From Endocalyx cinctus (taxonomy: Eukaryota > Ascomycota > Sordariomycetes > Amphisphaeriales > Apiosporaceae): 64,000 nucleotides of DNA. Both the position numbers and the translations under genes were made by a program. Below the pieces are notes generated by a model, which saw only the letters and a program-made list of their open reading frames with translations, searched no databases and had not been told where the DNA came from. Where the stretch lies: NCBI GenBank assembly GCA_001600455.1, contig BCKC01000002.1, forward strand, positions 1,798,001-1,862,000, given 5' to 3'. The first letter of the stretch is position 1, and every line of letters begins with the position of its first letter. This document shows, piece by piece, positions 47,268 to 59,459 of the stretch.

Positions 47268-49377
47268 TTTGAATGATTTAAATTCGGAATATCGTAATTT
47301 TTCTTCCTTTTTCTTCAAACTCCCAATTGAATATCAGATTTTTGTAGGACCGGAACACAAGAGTCAGTCCTAAACAGGTAACACAGAGGTTGAGTTTTGA
47401 TATGTAGGTAAGGACAGTTCAGTAGGAATAGGTCGATGAAATTGATTTGTGGAAGAAAATCTCAGATGCTTAGATGCTGGGAAGTAAAGGAGAAATTCGT
47501 GGATCGTTGATCGTTGGTCGTCAGGAAAAAAAAAATGGCGAAGTGGGGTACTGAAGAAGGGAAATAATGTTGCAATAAAAGAATCGCAATCAACAGAAAG
47601 TAGTTTTATTTTAAAGAGGCGCAAACTCGTGACAGTCGTATCTAATGAAAATTGTGCACAAAGCAAATTTATGAGATTGACTAAAGATCAAGGAGATAAA
47701 AAGCCAGAGCGCAGATAGAGAAATCTAGAACAATGTGTATTGCTCAAGACAGAAGTAAGATGGCGAGAGTCTATGAGACGCGAGAAGAGCTTGGTGGGTG
47801 GGTTTTTTTTTTATAATAAAAAAAGAGAGAGAGAAAGAGATAATAAGGACAGGGTCTACAAACTAAGTGAAAAATTGATAATACCACAAAACTTAAGTGG
47901 TAATCAATTAATACACGAAGTTTTGAGTAAAGTAGTAATGTGTACTTAAAATCAAGCAATAAGCAGAGAGTATCTCGAAAGTAGAGTTAGGTTTTTTTTC
48001 AACTAACGCAAGGCGGCGAGGATGACGATATGAGAAATGCGAAAGTAGAGAAAGGAGAAATGACTTGAACCCAACAATGAGGAATAGACAGTAACGGAAG
48101 ATGAGAGAGATGTAGAAGAAAAAAAAGACGTAGAAAGAAAAGGAAACTGCCTAAAAGGAGGAGTCCCCCAATATGTCAACACACGCACACAACACCGCAA
48201 CGATATGTGGGAAGAGGTTTAATATTTTTTTATTTAATTATTCACAAGATGAATAGAGAAAAAAAGGGAAAAGAAAAAAAAAAGAAAAGGCAGTAAATAA
48301 GAGAGACTAACAAGTTGCGACGTGGGATTTTAGATTTGTGTTCTTGAGAAATGGTATAATTAACATATCAGGCCAAATAGGTACTCATCACCTAGGTTTG
48401 GTACTTACTTAACCTACCTAGGTAATACTTAATGTAGTACACACAGTATAATCAAGTGTGGGGAGAAAGAGTCCCGTCCCTTAGTACTGGTTAGGATAGG
48501 GATCGTATTACGCTATAAACACCATTTACTGGGTAGTATTACAAGTACTATTAACCTACTGTATCATTACCCTTTCAGCCATTATAGTGTCTATCAATGC
48601 ATTCTCTGTATACCTTAGGTACTTAACTCACTAATTACAATGTAGTACAAGGACATATTATCAAATTAACCAAAGAAGGATCTTTAGAACATACGTGAAT
48701 ACTAAGTAGTATAAATATTGATCCCTACAAATATATCTATATATATTTATAATGTAGTATATATCTATCTGTCTGTTATTATAATTATACAGTTATTTCA
48801 TTTTCTTAGGATAATTTTAAGAAAGGAATGTCATTTGTAGAAAAGATTTAAACAGTGAATACCGTTGCACTGAGTACTTAAGTACATATAGGTACTTATA
48901 GTACTTTAGTATTACAGTATAAATTTAACTGCACCACTAAGTACTACGTAGTATACTTAAGTAAGCTGCTAGGAGGTAGGTGACCTGTAACTCCTTTAAC
49001 AAAGAGACTTAAAATGAATGAAGTCTATTCAATCCCAATAGCTCGGCACTCTACCTAGGTACCTAGGTACATAGTATGCTAAGCAAACAAGCCTGCTTAC
49101 CTAATTGCATCTTTACTGTGTACTCATGGCCAGAGCAGATAGAATAGTTCTCACCTTGCATCATTCTAATAAATGTGAATGATAGATCACCCTAACCAAT
49201 AAAATATATAACCATCGCTTTGATTTTTTTTTTCTCAACCATCCGTGGACATATATTCTATCTAGGAATTATTTTATATAAACCATACTTCTATCTAACA
49301 TCTAGCTACTCATAAAACACCATAACACACATCCTTTTTCTCTTAAACATTACTGTATCTCGTTGCTCAATAAAATC
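47268..49377. other. 2.1-kb divergent intergenic region
   Basis: This separates the starts of the PUB1-like gene (-) and the Mediator-like gene (+), so it holds both promoters. It is AT-rich with many TACCTAGGTA and AGTACTACGTAGT palindromic words, mainly at 48390-49072. No exon was found. Confidence 0.6.
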
Positions 49378-50873
49378 ATGGCAACCCCAAATCCTCCACC
49401 GCAAGATCCTTTACAAACCTTGAATCGGATGTACAATGAGATCGTAAGTGCCATCTTCAATCTAACTATGATATGAACAGCTAATAATTTATACCCTATT
49501 CTATAGCTCATCCAAACTGGGAAGATCATCAAATCTGGGAGCAAAGATAACTCCAAAAATGTCGTAGGGGGTAGCAGTGCTATGCAGGCTAAAACCTCGA
49601 GCATTTTAACAACTTACCATCATTCTCTAGACGATTTAGAGAGCGAAATAGTGCGTTCATCCATCTTCCCAACCCCTTTTCATATTCATTTTTTTTCTAT
49701 CCCACCCCCCCTTTTCTTAAGAAGGAAGAAATACAGACTAGCTAATTATTTCAACCGAGCTTGACTTTTAAATAGACGAGAGCCAAGGCTGTCATATTGC
49801 GGGATCTGGAGAAATTGCGCGCAGCCCGTGCGCCGCCTCCGCCTCCACCGCAACCCGCGGCGGCCCCGGCTCCCGCTCCTGCACCTGCTCCTGCTGCTGT
49901 CCCAGCCCCGGTGATGGACATGCCGTCCGCGGCGGCGCATACCGTGAGCTTCGCCGCGACCCGCGAGACCAAGACGGTCGCGCCCTTCCCCGACATGGGC
50001 GGCCTGAGCGCGTCTTCCGACGTCGTCGACCTGACCGCTTCCGAGCATCAGCAGCAGCACAAGCCTTCGCCGCGTATTTCTGCCGCGTCGACGGCCCACA
50101 AGCCCTCGCCGAGGCAGAGTCCCGCCGTCGCCGTCAGGCCTTCGCCCAAGTCGACCCCGAAGCAGACGCCCAAGGCGACGCCTCCGATGAAAGTAACTCC
50201 GGTACCCCCGCCGCAGATTCCCCGTCTTCAACCACCGCCTCCCCAGCCGGCGGCGCCGGCGCCTGCACCGGCTGCTGCAGCAGCAGCTACGAACCCTTCA
50301 GTCACGCCGGTCCCGGTTCCGAATCAGCCGTCGGCGGTGCCCGCTCCGCAGCAACCTACGCGAGCTCCCCAGCCTCCGGCTCCTGCTCAGCCCCAACCCT
50401 CGCAGGACTCGTCTCTAGATGCCATGTTAGGGCTGACCGGCGGGTCTGCCTTGGGAGATGCCGCCGGCGGCAGCGGAGAGTTGAACTTCACGGATATGCA
50501 GTTCTCTCTCGCGCCCTCGAGCGGTGATACCCAGGGGGCGCCACCGGCACCTATGCCCGAGTTCGACCTCACGACTTTTGCTCCGCAGGGAAGCGGCGAT
50601 AATAACGCTGCTACGGCGACTATGGCTGCTACGACGACAAACGAGAATAATAACAACAATAACAACACGAACTCACAGCCGCCGAATGAGGCGAACAACA
50701 TGCCCGAATCCAGCTTCGACGACCTTTTCGACCTCAACGATGCCAGTGGTAACGCTACCGATCTGTATGGCACGGGTGATGGTGGTGGCGTGAACGACAG
50801 CTCCTTCGACAACATGTTCTACGATGAGAACGATGCGGTCATGGGAGATATAGACATGTACTTCAACACCTAG
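49378..50873 (+). CDS. Mediator subunit-like protein (Med2/Med29 type), Pro/Ala-rich
   Basis: Three exons (49378-49443, 49507-49650, 49776-50873) encode 435 residues, joined in phase 0. The first ~90 residues form a helical, conserved-looking region (DPLQTLNRMYNEI, LIQTGKIIKSGSKD, SSILTTYHHSLDDLESEI, TRAKAVILRDLEKLRAAR). This resembles the short helical head of fungal Mediator tail subunits of the Med2/Med29 type; I am only moderately sure. The remainder is low-complexity: Pro-Ala repeats (90-115 and ~220-280), a Lys-Pro-Ser-Thr block (160-210) and an Asn run. Near the C-terminus two similar acidic-aromatic motifs occur, SSFDDLFDLND (382-392) and SSFDNMFYDEND (412-423), and the protein ends GDIDMYFNT. 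Such motifs look like activation-domain sequences. Exon 3 is very GC-rich compared with exons 1 and 2. Confidence 0.82.
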
Positions 50874-51838
50874 GCGCATTTGCTTATCTTCTCGGAGGTA
50901 TATTTCTTTACGGTCGCGGTATTTAGTTAGGTCTCATTTTTTGCTCCAAATGGGTTTTTATCATGCATCTAATCACGTCGGAGCTAAGGTCATCATCCAT
51001 GGAGTGGTTTTTTTTTCGGTCTTTCATAGCGGCTAGGGGCACAATATACTCGTTATTCTCACACAGTACGTCAGAAACCAGAATTAGCTTGAACTATAAC
51101 TATCAATTTCCGTAACGCGGCTGCGTCTATGCATGGCGACGTGATCCATGGATATTTCCCCGGGAGGTCGTGAGCGCTAAGAAGTAAGGGGGTCTCCACC
51201 TCTCCTTTTTTGTGATTGCCAGCTACATTTTGGTAGTTCGAACTTGTAATATCCTGAGCATGACTCGCGTAGAATATCAAAAAAAGGGGGAAGGGGGAGG
51301 TCAATGCCTTCTTTTTTTTGTTGCCTCTGATATCATCCACACCGGACGGTGCTGACCACATTGGGAGCATCTGTTGAACAGGAAGTATTTTTAGATCGTC
51401 CTACCACCCCTAACTATTTCGTTAAGTATATACTCTAGCCTCCGCCGAATATAGCAGTGTGGTTACAGCCGGTACATCGTGTAGCGCTCACGTCAGAAAT
51501 CAGTAAATCAGATTATATACTTATGATGACATTGATGGTGAAGCTATATACAAATTGTATTATATCCATAAAAAAATTAGAATTCAACTAGGGGTATATA
51601 CAAGTAATAGATATATGCTAATATCGCCTTCCGCTTCCCGGAAGTCGTTATATACAAACCGTTATGTGTAGGTATCTCGTATGAGTTGGGGTTATCCATA
51701 AATGAAAAAAAAAAAAAAAAAAAGTAATCAAACTGCCAAAGTATAACACCTCGAAAGCCTTAGAGGCTCCTAACCGAGGTAATATATATATACTTATCCT
51801 CCTCTACTCTCTCAACAACCGAAAAAAAAATGGCCCAT
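50874..51838. other. Convergent 3' ends
   Basis: 965 bp between two convergent stop codons. It contains an 18-20 base A run near 51703 and AT-rich DNA. Nothing else was seen. Confidence 0.6.
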
Positions 51839-53219
51839 TCAAGGGCCCTGGGTAACCTGCATCAAAGGCTCAAGCAAAGCCGGCAAATCCGGATTCCTCA
51901 AGCCCTCCCAAGCAAAATCCATAACACCAAAACCCTCGTCGGAATCGACGGTGCCCTCGCGGACGTAATACGAGCCCATGAGGGACCAGATCGCCCAGTC
52001 GCCGTCGTTGCTGGTCAAGTACTCGCTCAAGCACGAGAAGTACGAGTAATCGCCGTCCGAGAGGCCCTGATTATCGCCGCCCGTCATGCCGAACCCGAAC
52101 TCGGACATGATCAAAGGAGCGGTGTACGCCTCGTCCTGGGCGAGGACGAACCCGGCGAAGAGGCCGTACGCGTCTTTCGTGGCGGCGCAGTCACCCTTAA
52201 AGGCGGCGAAGGTGACGGTGAAGCTGTACGCGTGCCACTCCCAGACGTGCTTGCCGGCCCAGCTCGAGTAGTCGAGGTTTCGGCCTAGCCGCAGGTGCGT
52301 GAGGTCCGTGGCCGACTGCGTGCCGCCGACGATGACGAGCAGGTCCGGGTTCGCGCCGTGCACGCGCTCGCCGCCTTGCTGCATGAAGTTGTACCAGTCC
52401 TCGCGCCCGTTGATCCCTTGCAGGAGGAGCTCGCGCACCTCGTTCCGCAGGCTCATCCCGATCACGCCCGGCTGCGAGTTGGTCCAGTTGGCGATGCTTT
52501 CGAGCCCGTTGAGCCAGTCTTGCGTCTTGAAGTAGCGGCTGTTCAGGTCCGTGTATCCGAATCCTTCGTCCCACCAGCCGTTTCCGTCGTCTAGGTTACC
52601 TGTTTTTTGTGTTTCGATTGTAAGAAAATCTGAGCTCAATAAAATAAAATAAAATACAAGTAGGTCTATTTCTTTTAAAATATTCGACCAAGACTAATGA
52701 AAGGAGTAAACGAAAGACAAAAAAAAACTTACAGCACCAAGTCGCCTTACTAACGTGATTATCCAAAATCGTCATGACGCCCTTCTCCCAGAGCGCGGCG
52801 ATAACGGCCTCGTAGACCTGGCGGGTCGTCGCGTCGGCGGCGAACGCGTTATTCTGCACGACGCTCGCGTACATGCCGTTCATGTCGTCGACGCTGACGC
52901 TCGCGGCGGCGGCGGCGTTGGTAAAGGACTCGCCGACGCCGAGGTCCGGGTTGAGCGCGTGGTCGATCGAGTACGTCAGCCGGACGCAGTTGAACCCTTG
53001 CTGGCTGATGAACTCGGCGATGTACTCGACCGGCTTCTTGTTCAAGCCCTCGGGGATGTTCGCCTCCTGGTGCCCGCCCCAGTTCACGCATCGCAGCTTT
53101 ACCCGCTGCCCGCTCGCGTCGAGGATCCATCGGCTGGACGTCGAGAGCGGGAGCTCTACCGCCGCAGCTGATGCCGAGAGGAGGGAGGCGGCCGTTAGGA
53201 GGAACGGGCCGAGCTTCAT
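51839..53219 (-). CDS. Secreted glycoside hydrolase family 5 enzyme (cellulase-type)
   Basis: Two minus-strand exons (53219-52733 and 52599-51839) encode 415 residues. The 133-bp intron joins SKATWC to CNLDDGNGWWDEG in frame. Residues 1-20 form a signal peptide (MKLGPFLLTAASLLSASAAA), so the enzyme is secreted. Family 5 landmarks are present: VKLRCVNWGGH near the mature start, FNCVRLTYSID, the acid/base glutamate E216 in LRNEV, the aromatic-rich WEWHAYSF, and the nucleophile E329 in PLIMSEFGFG. Nearby conserved residues include TILDNH and WSLMGSYYVREG. Likely substrates are beta-1,4-glucans or another plant cell-wall beta-glucan; the subfamily cannot be fixed here. There is no carbohydrate-binding module and no GPI signal. 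Third-position G/C is very high, which produces long overlapping antisense frames that should not be annotated. Confidence 0.93.
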
Positions 53220-56125
53220 GTTGGAGAGCGGAGAGAGAGACCACGGGATAGTAAGCTATAGTATGTTGAAAACTCCAAAAGCTTTATATATAAGAAATAG
53301 CAAAGTAATGTATGATGATTAATATATAATATTATATAAGTAGCTATATAAAGCTGAACAAGAAGAGAGAGAGAGGTGAAAGCAAAGGAGCAGATCTATA
53401 TGCTAAATAAGTAGTGGTTGCATTTCCTTGATAGATGCTACCTCTATATTATATATGGGAACGGGAGCAACCAGGGGTGAGAAAAGTTGTGGAGTGAACT
53501 AATCCAAGCAGAGAAAAAGGACTGACGAGCTCTCCAAGTAAGTGACGAGAGTTTGGTCTTTTTTTTTTTTCCTTGTCTCAAATATTTATATTAAATATAC
53601 CACACTGCGCTGTCAGGCACAAGCTGGGTCGCTCAGGTGAGGTCGGGAAGAGTGTGGCAACGTGGTAATGCATATTAAGATAGAGGGCGAATCGAATATA
53701 AGGCATTTGATGTCATGATGCGCGGTGGGTGAACCAAGAGAAGACGCACACATCATACAAGTACATCACACCCATCAAAGTGAAATAATAGCAATAATAA
53801 AAAAAGGCCCCCAAGTAAACATACATATCTTACCCTTTTACTTTTTTTTTTACCTTCCCAATAATGTTTCGTACCCACGACAATAATAAGATCTAGCGGG
53901 AATTCGTGATATACCACACATCCTTTACCTTGCAACCAACCAAGTGGCCGAGGGAACTACCCTCCATCCCCTCCATCCATCCATGAACCCCCCGGTCCTT
54001 TCTTTAAACGCCGTCCGGTTACCTCTTCGACCTCCCCGAATGGGAGTTAACGACATAAAGAAAAGGGGGGAAAAAAGAAAAGAAAGGAGGGACGAGAAGA
54101 AGGGGACCCCTGATTATGATAGAGAATAGGAAGAAGCAAAAAAGAAGTAAAATCCACAAGAGCTTTTTACCCATTCACAGAAGTGCAGTAAGGAAAAGGG
54201 AAAAAAAAAAGAGGCGTAAAGACTTGAACGAAAATGCCCAGACCCTAAGAGCACGTCCAAAAGCGGGTAAGGATGTCGGTGATGTTGTATCGACGTTCTA
54301 TTGGATAACGGTAGATGGGGAACGTCATGCCATATATATTTCCTGTCTATTATAACCCCTGTTTCCTATGTAACCATGGGCCATGCCAAAAGAAAAAAAA
54401 AAAAGGACCTACGCCCCTCAAAAAACAAGATCTAGATTTTTGATAATTATGGTGTGTAGATCTTTACACCACAAAATAAAAAAAAGTCGGAGAAAAAGAG
54501 GCAGGTGGGTTTCTTTTTCTTTTTTTTTTTTTTTTTTTTGACGTCTATCTCATATGATCTACATTACGCGCGTGATTGGACGATTTACTACTCTCTCGGC
54601 GGCACTTTTCTGAATAAGTTATGTATATTATATGTATCTGTAATTAATAGTTAAAAGACCGGGGAATCGAACTCGGACTTTGTCGTTTCTTGTCTCTTCT
54701 TTTGATCCTGGTTGGATGACATAATTTCTAGCAGTGGAGGAACCAAGACTTCTTCATTTTGAAAAGTTGTCCATATTTTGATAATTCAGACGTTTAGTGT
54801 AGGTTAGATAAACGCCTTCATAACCACTTATAACACGATATATATAGATATAATTACAAAGAGAAGGCCTTAAACCAAGGAACGAGTAAATAGTATACTT
54901 ACTTAAACAACCGAATAGCCACACTACGTTACCTATCATGCAACCTCCGCGTCGGTGGCGCGGCGAGCTGCATCTTGGTTCCTTCGATGAAAGTAAATTA
55001 TGATTGTTTAATGTAGGATTGAAGGAATAATCTACTAACCTAGTATATGTAGGTACGGTACCTCATGTGAACGTCTTCTCCACCTACTCCAAAATCAATA
55101 GTATATTAGGTTAGCTTGGTAGGTATCTCTTGTGCCGCACTTGTCGTACTTCACACGTACGCGGGCAGGGTGAAGAAATAACAAGAATGCGCCTCAGGGG
55201 AAGTCCGACCTGACATACGACAGCGGACATTTGTTTTTGCATTTCATGTTCAAGTGATATGCATATCGTGATAACTTAATTCTAACCTGTACCAAACCTG
55301 CAGTAACATGACAAATGAGAAACATACAAACCACTTACTTACATGTCCCGTGAGGATAATCAACTAGGAAAGATGGATCCGTGGATTCCCCTTCAACGTG
55401 AACACCGATATCCCTAGATATCCGTTATCCGGCCATCCAGTATCCGCTATCAACGAACCACGCCGCCGACGAGCACAGAATATTCCTTCGTCAGCAAATA
55501 TTGATTGAAGTAGGCAGGTAAATGACTAACAAAAATTAGGAATATTAAACAAACCAACTAGGGGGTGGAGAAGGAGGGGGGAGGTTCGGCCCGGAGCTAT
55601 CGTCTTTTCTTCTAAGTTACCGAATCTACCATAAGGTTATGATCATCGTAAGACTTTTAAGCTAGTAGTCTCTACCGTCATCTACCTGAACCGGCCACAC
55701 TACACCACACTACGGATCTGCTCTTGTGTTCACAAGAAAAAGAAAATGCATAGCTGCGGTAAATGCTTACGGGGTAAATTATTTTGTCAAAGTGTCATTA
55801 TCATGCCAGAAAATAATAAAAGGAAGAAAACGGAGAAACAAACAAAAAAAACGACAAGCATAGAACTATGTATGTATTTTTGGGTGCTTCCGTAACATCA
55901 CCAATTTTTTTTTTCTCTTTTTTTTCTTATTTGTTCCTTGTTCTGTCCTTTGGGGGGGGGGGTATCAACTCAACATCGTGAGACGAGCTCGAAGCTATCT
56001 ATACGTCTCACAGCATACGGGCCAACGGCTTGTGTTATCCGTCTTGGCTACACGGATTCTTTCTTGGGGTATCACAGAAATATTTTTTTCATAAAAAGCG
56101 TTAAACAGCTCAACAACCGTCACGC
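53220..56125. other. 2.9-kb gene-free region upstream of the GH5 gene
   Basis: The right of 53219 should be the GH5 promoter. Further on are A-rich runs, a 22-bp imperfect palindrome around AGATCT (54450-54471), a T run of about 22 bases (54518-54539), a partial tRNA T-arm-like motif (about 54656-54675, minus strand) and TAGGTACGGTACCT near 55050. No exon could be supported. Confidence 0.55.
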
Positions 56126-57516
56126 TCACCGAACGGTTGTCGCCACATTTCCTGAAGCTGCAGCCCGCGCCTCCAGCTCTTTCCTCTTGGACAGTATACT
56201 CTTGAAAGCCCCGAGACAGTGCACGAGAGAGTCTTCGTCGTGCGCGCAAAATCGGTAGCTCTTCTCGTCCGTGATAATCTGTAGGCAATGGGTTTTGGTC
56301 TTGCTGACTGGGTCGATATCCACCACGTTCACCACGGTGGATAACATCAATATGAAAGAGGCCGTGTATTCCGTCTCGTCCTTGTATAGAATTAAATTTC
56401 TCGCCCGAAGCACCGCCCAGCAGTTTTTCCATTGTCTCATCCCACGCTTTCCCTTGAGGAACCAGAGCCATCCTTGCCACACGACTCGGTCGGGGTCTTG
56501 TTCGACGTTGATGCCGCTGAGCTGGCTCGCATTACGAGCTCCTAGCATTGGTCGTTCATTCAAAGCACCGTCTAATTGCGTAGCCGATCCGGAGGCGGAC
56601 AGACCTCTGAAGCTATCGAGAGAAGGGCCCTGAGCTCTTTGGATATCTGTGTCGGAAAAGTCGGATTGCGATGCAATCTCATTTCCAGATAGGCCGGAAT
56701 AATCCTGATGCGAGAGTCGTCTTCCCCCGGTTGACGCTACCGATTTGGAAGCGGGCCGAGATATTGGCCGGTCCATGGGCTCAGGAGAGCTCGACAAAAC
56801 ATGCTCGTTGTCTGGGGCCGCGTGTCTTATCTTGGTTGCGTAGTTCTTTAATATCGCAGCCGGGGCGAAGGACTGGCGACGGACGACGGGGCTAGACAGA
56901 AACATTTCTTCCTCCTCTTCCTCGATCCTCGCGCCTTCTCTCAGCAAGTTGATCCATTCCTGCGAGTCCTTAGCGGTAGGGGCTTCGAAATGAAAGTTCC
57001 GGGCCGGGGAGAAGAGTCCGAACAGATTATGGCGTTTCTGTTTAGGATCTTTGAGGAGGGTGATAGCCGAGAGGTCAGATAAGTGTATTTTATGGCGTAA
57101 TTTGCTTTCCTTGTCGGATTTGTACAGATACAGAGCGTTCGGGCGAAGGACTAGGAAGACCGATTTCCAGACCTGCGTAAAAGAAGAAACATGTCAGGAA
57201 TCAGAACGAGCACGCCGACGACAGTAATCTACGAAGAAAAAAAAAAAAAAAAGGTGCAAACACTAATTACCTTGGTCTTTTGGGTGCGCTTTTGAACGTA
57301 GCCCGATTTGATGACCCGATCAAATTCGAAGCTACCGTTCTCGTTCAAAGGACTAGCCGTTGATAGAGCGCCTTCGTTTCTTAAACGGTTTATTTGAGAA
57401 CTTGTAGCTCCGACAAGAACAGCGGTTGAAGGAATACTTAAAGTCGCGCCGCGACTTGGTAACTTGGTGCCCCTGGTTTGAGATTCAGAAATACACTGAG
57501 TCGTCGTTTCCGCCAT
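56126..57516 (-). CDS. Double PH-domain protein, OPY1-like
   Basis: Two minus-strand exons (57516-57271 and 57172-56126) encode 430 residues. The 98-bp intron has a GTAATT donor and joins RTQKTK to VWKSVFLVLRP. The first PH domain covers about 71-160: SGYVQKRTQKTK, VFLVLRPNALYLYKSD, then FEAPTAKDSQEWINLLREG with the invariant Trp of the last helix. After a Ser-rich linker the second covers about 313-420: WQGWLWFLKGKRGMRQWKNC, AVLRARNLILYKDE, then RFCAHDEDSLVHCLGAFKSI. Two PH domains around a disordered linker match yeast Opy1, a phosphoinositide sensor that modulates the PI4P 5-kinase Mss4 at the plasma membrane. The domain calls are firm; equivalence to Opy1 rests on layout. An acidic run (six Glu) follows the first domain. 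Confidence 0.9.
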
Positions 57517-59459
57517 GTTTGAAAATGGTGATCGACAAAATGGCGTCCGAGAGGCGTATTATTAATAAAAAAAATTATATTATTCGGAAGAATGAAAAGT
57601 AAATCAGCTCAAGATTTGTGAAGGTAGAGGCAAGGTCTCGCATTTATTTATCCTTTCCCCTTAATTGCGTTGGGAGGGTTTCCTTTTGCAATCATACGTA
57701 TATGTTTTATTTCTTTTTCTGGATGGGTGACGTAGAAAGCGGTATTTATTTTCTGCAGGTCGAGGAACAGTTCTGGAGAGCTTTAAGAGAGATGTGACAG
57801 CCGAGGTGGCTTACGTTTCTGACGTTGCTGCAGAAGGAATGAGAAGGTCGAAGAAACGCCACGGTTCGGCGGGTATTCGCAGGACGGTGAGGAAATAAGG
57901 TGATGACGGGTTTTTCGTTATGAGCTTGAACGGAATCAATTCGCAAATTCGAAAAGTCTAAATGTATGTATTGAATTGGCGATATTTTTCGGAGTCGAGT
58001 GGGTCGAAGTATGGAAGAAAGCTTGAAAGCTTGAAAGCTAGAAAGCAAGGTAGAGAGAAGGAAAAAAAAGAAGAGGAGAAAAATGGTAGCGAGTGATTGG
58101 ATTGATATTTTGTTGTTATTTACGATTAATGCTGGTGAAAGGTGAATCAAGTTATGATTGGAATGCCCCTCTTGTATCGGGATCGGGATCGACAAACTTC
58201 TCAGGAATGGTTGTAGCAGAAGACGGTATGGTATTTATTTATTGAGGGGAAGGTCGAAAGAGGATAAATATTTCGAGGCTGGTTGGTGGGCTTTCCGAAA
58301 TTTGGACATATAAGATAAACCCTTTAAGATATAATATATATGAGGCGTGAATTAAGTTTTTGGGTTGTTTTATGATGGAAGATGAGAATCATAAGGGACG
58401 GCCTATTCAGATGCATTTGATTCTTTTACTACTTAATTGTACGTTTGTATAATATTATTCTCTCCTTTAAGGCAAAGAGAACATAAACAGAATAAGAAAA
58501 CAACAAAAGGAAATTAAAAAAAAAAAAAAGTAAGAATTAGTATTAAAGAGAGACTTGCATAGAATATAGAATATAGAATAAGAAGATAATAATAATAATA
58601 ATAGTAAGAAGAAGAAGATATAAAGCAAGGAAATAGCTTGTCTGCAGCAGTATGGGATGCTACCGAAATGGATAAATAAGAAACACGATCTTTCAGGAGA
58701 GATCTGATCGTCTTCAAAAGGTCAGGTCCGGTAGAATATCTCTTAAGGGGCTTCTTTTACCATTAAAGTTAAAGTACCGACTCTTTAAGCAGGGACCAGC
58801 AGGACCGGCAGGACCAGCTAATCTCACTGTTTCAGAACCAAGACTAAACCGTTTCACGCGCTGGCCATGTTTTTATATCATTTTTTATATCATTTTCATC
58901 ATTTTATAACCGACTCTAACGATAAACGCGTGATGGTAATGTGCCATCTTAATTTTACTTGCCGTAATTACTGCATTTACTACTACCTATCGATACACTA
59001 CCTACCTGTACAACTGTGTACTATCAACCAGTCAGGCCAGTCAGCTTCAGTATACTTATAATGTCCAATATGTACCTAGGCATAGCTAGCTGTACTACCT
59101 ACCTAGCTGCCTAGCTGTCTACCTGGGTAGGTACCTATGTAGGTTACTCCAGCCAATAGCAATGAATATCTTACATCTAATATCTTGCTGCATGTCGCAT
59201 AAATACTTGCATATTAAATTATAAAGTTATGGTGGCTGGTTGGCCAACCTCCTAAGTACTGTGTATACACAACAATAATACAGTACGTGTATATCTTAGT
59301 CCATATTTATTTATTCATGTATATTTTATATACCTAACCCATCCAAGCAAGTCTCTATTTACTATTTACTTATCTCCAAATAATAAACAGCCCGTAATTT
59401 TAACATGACATCACATGGACCAACCCGTCAGTAATTAGCTAGTAGGTGATCTATCGTAT
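57517..59459. other. Intergenic region
   Basis: 1.9 kb upstream of the OPY1-like gene and downstream of the IRS4-like gene. It contains AAT and AAG trinucleotide repeats near 58585-58620 and a cluster of TACCTA, CTAGCTG and TAGGTACCTA words (59076-59145). No exon seen. Confidence 0.6.

Noticed and set aside
51830..53322. Long plus-strand frames opposite the GH5 gene
   Set aside because: Same cause: GC-rich codon use on the minus strand leaves the other frames open.
54641..54720. Possible tRNA on the minus strand (GAGTTCGATTCCCC motif)
   Set aside because: The T stem pairs at only three of five positions, and no matching acceptor, D or anticodon arm was found upstream.
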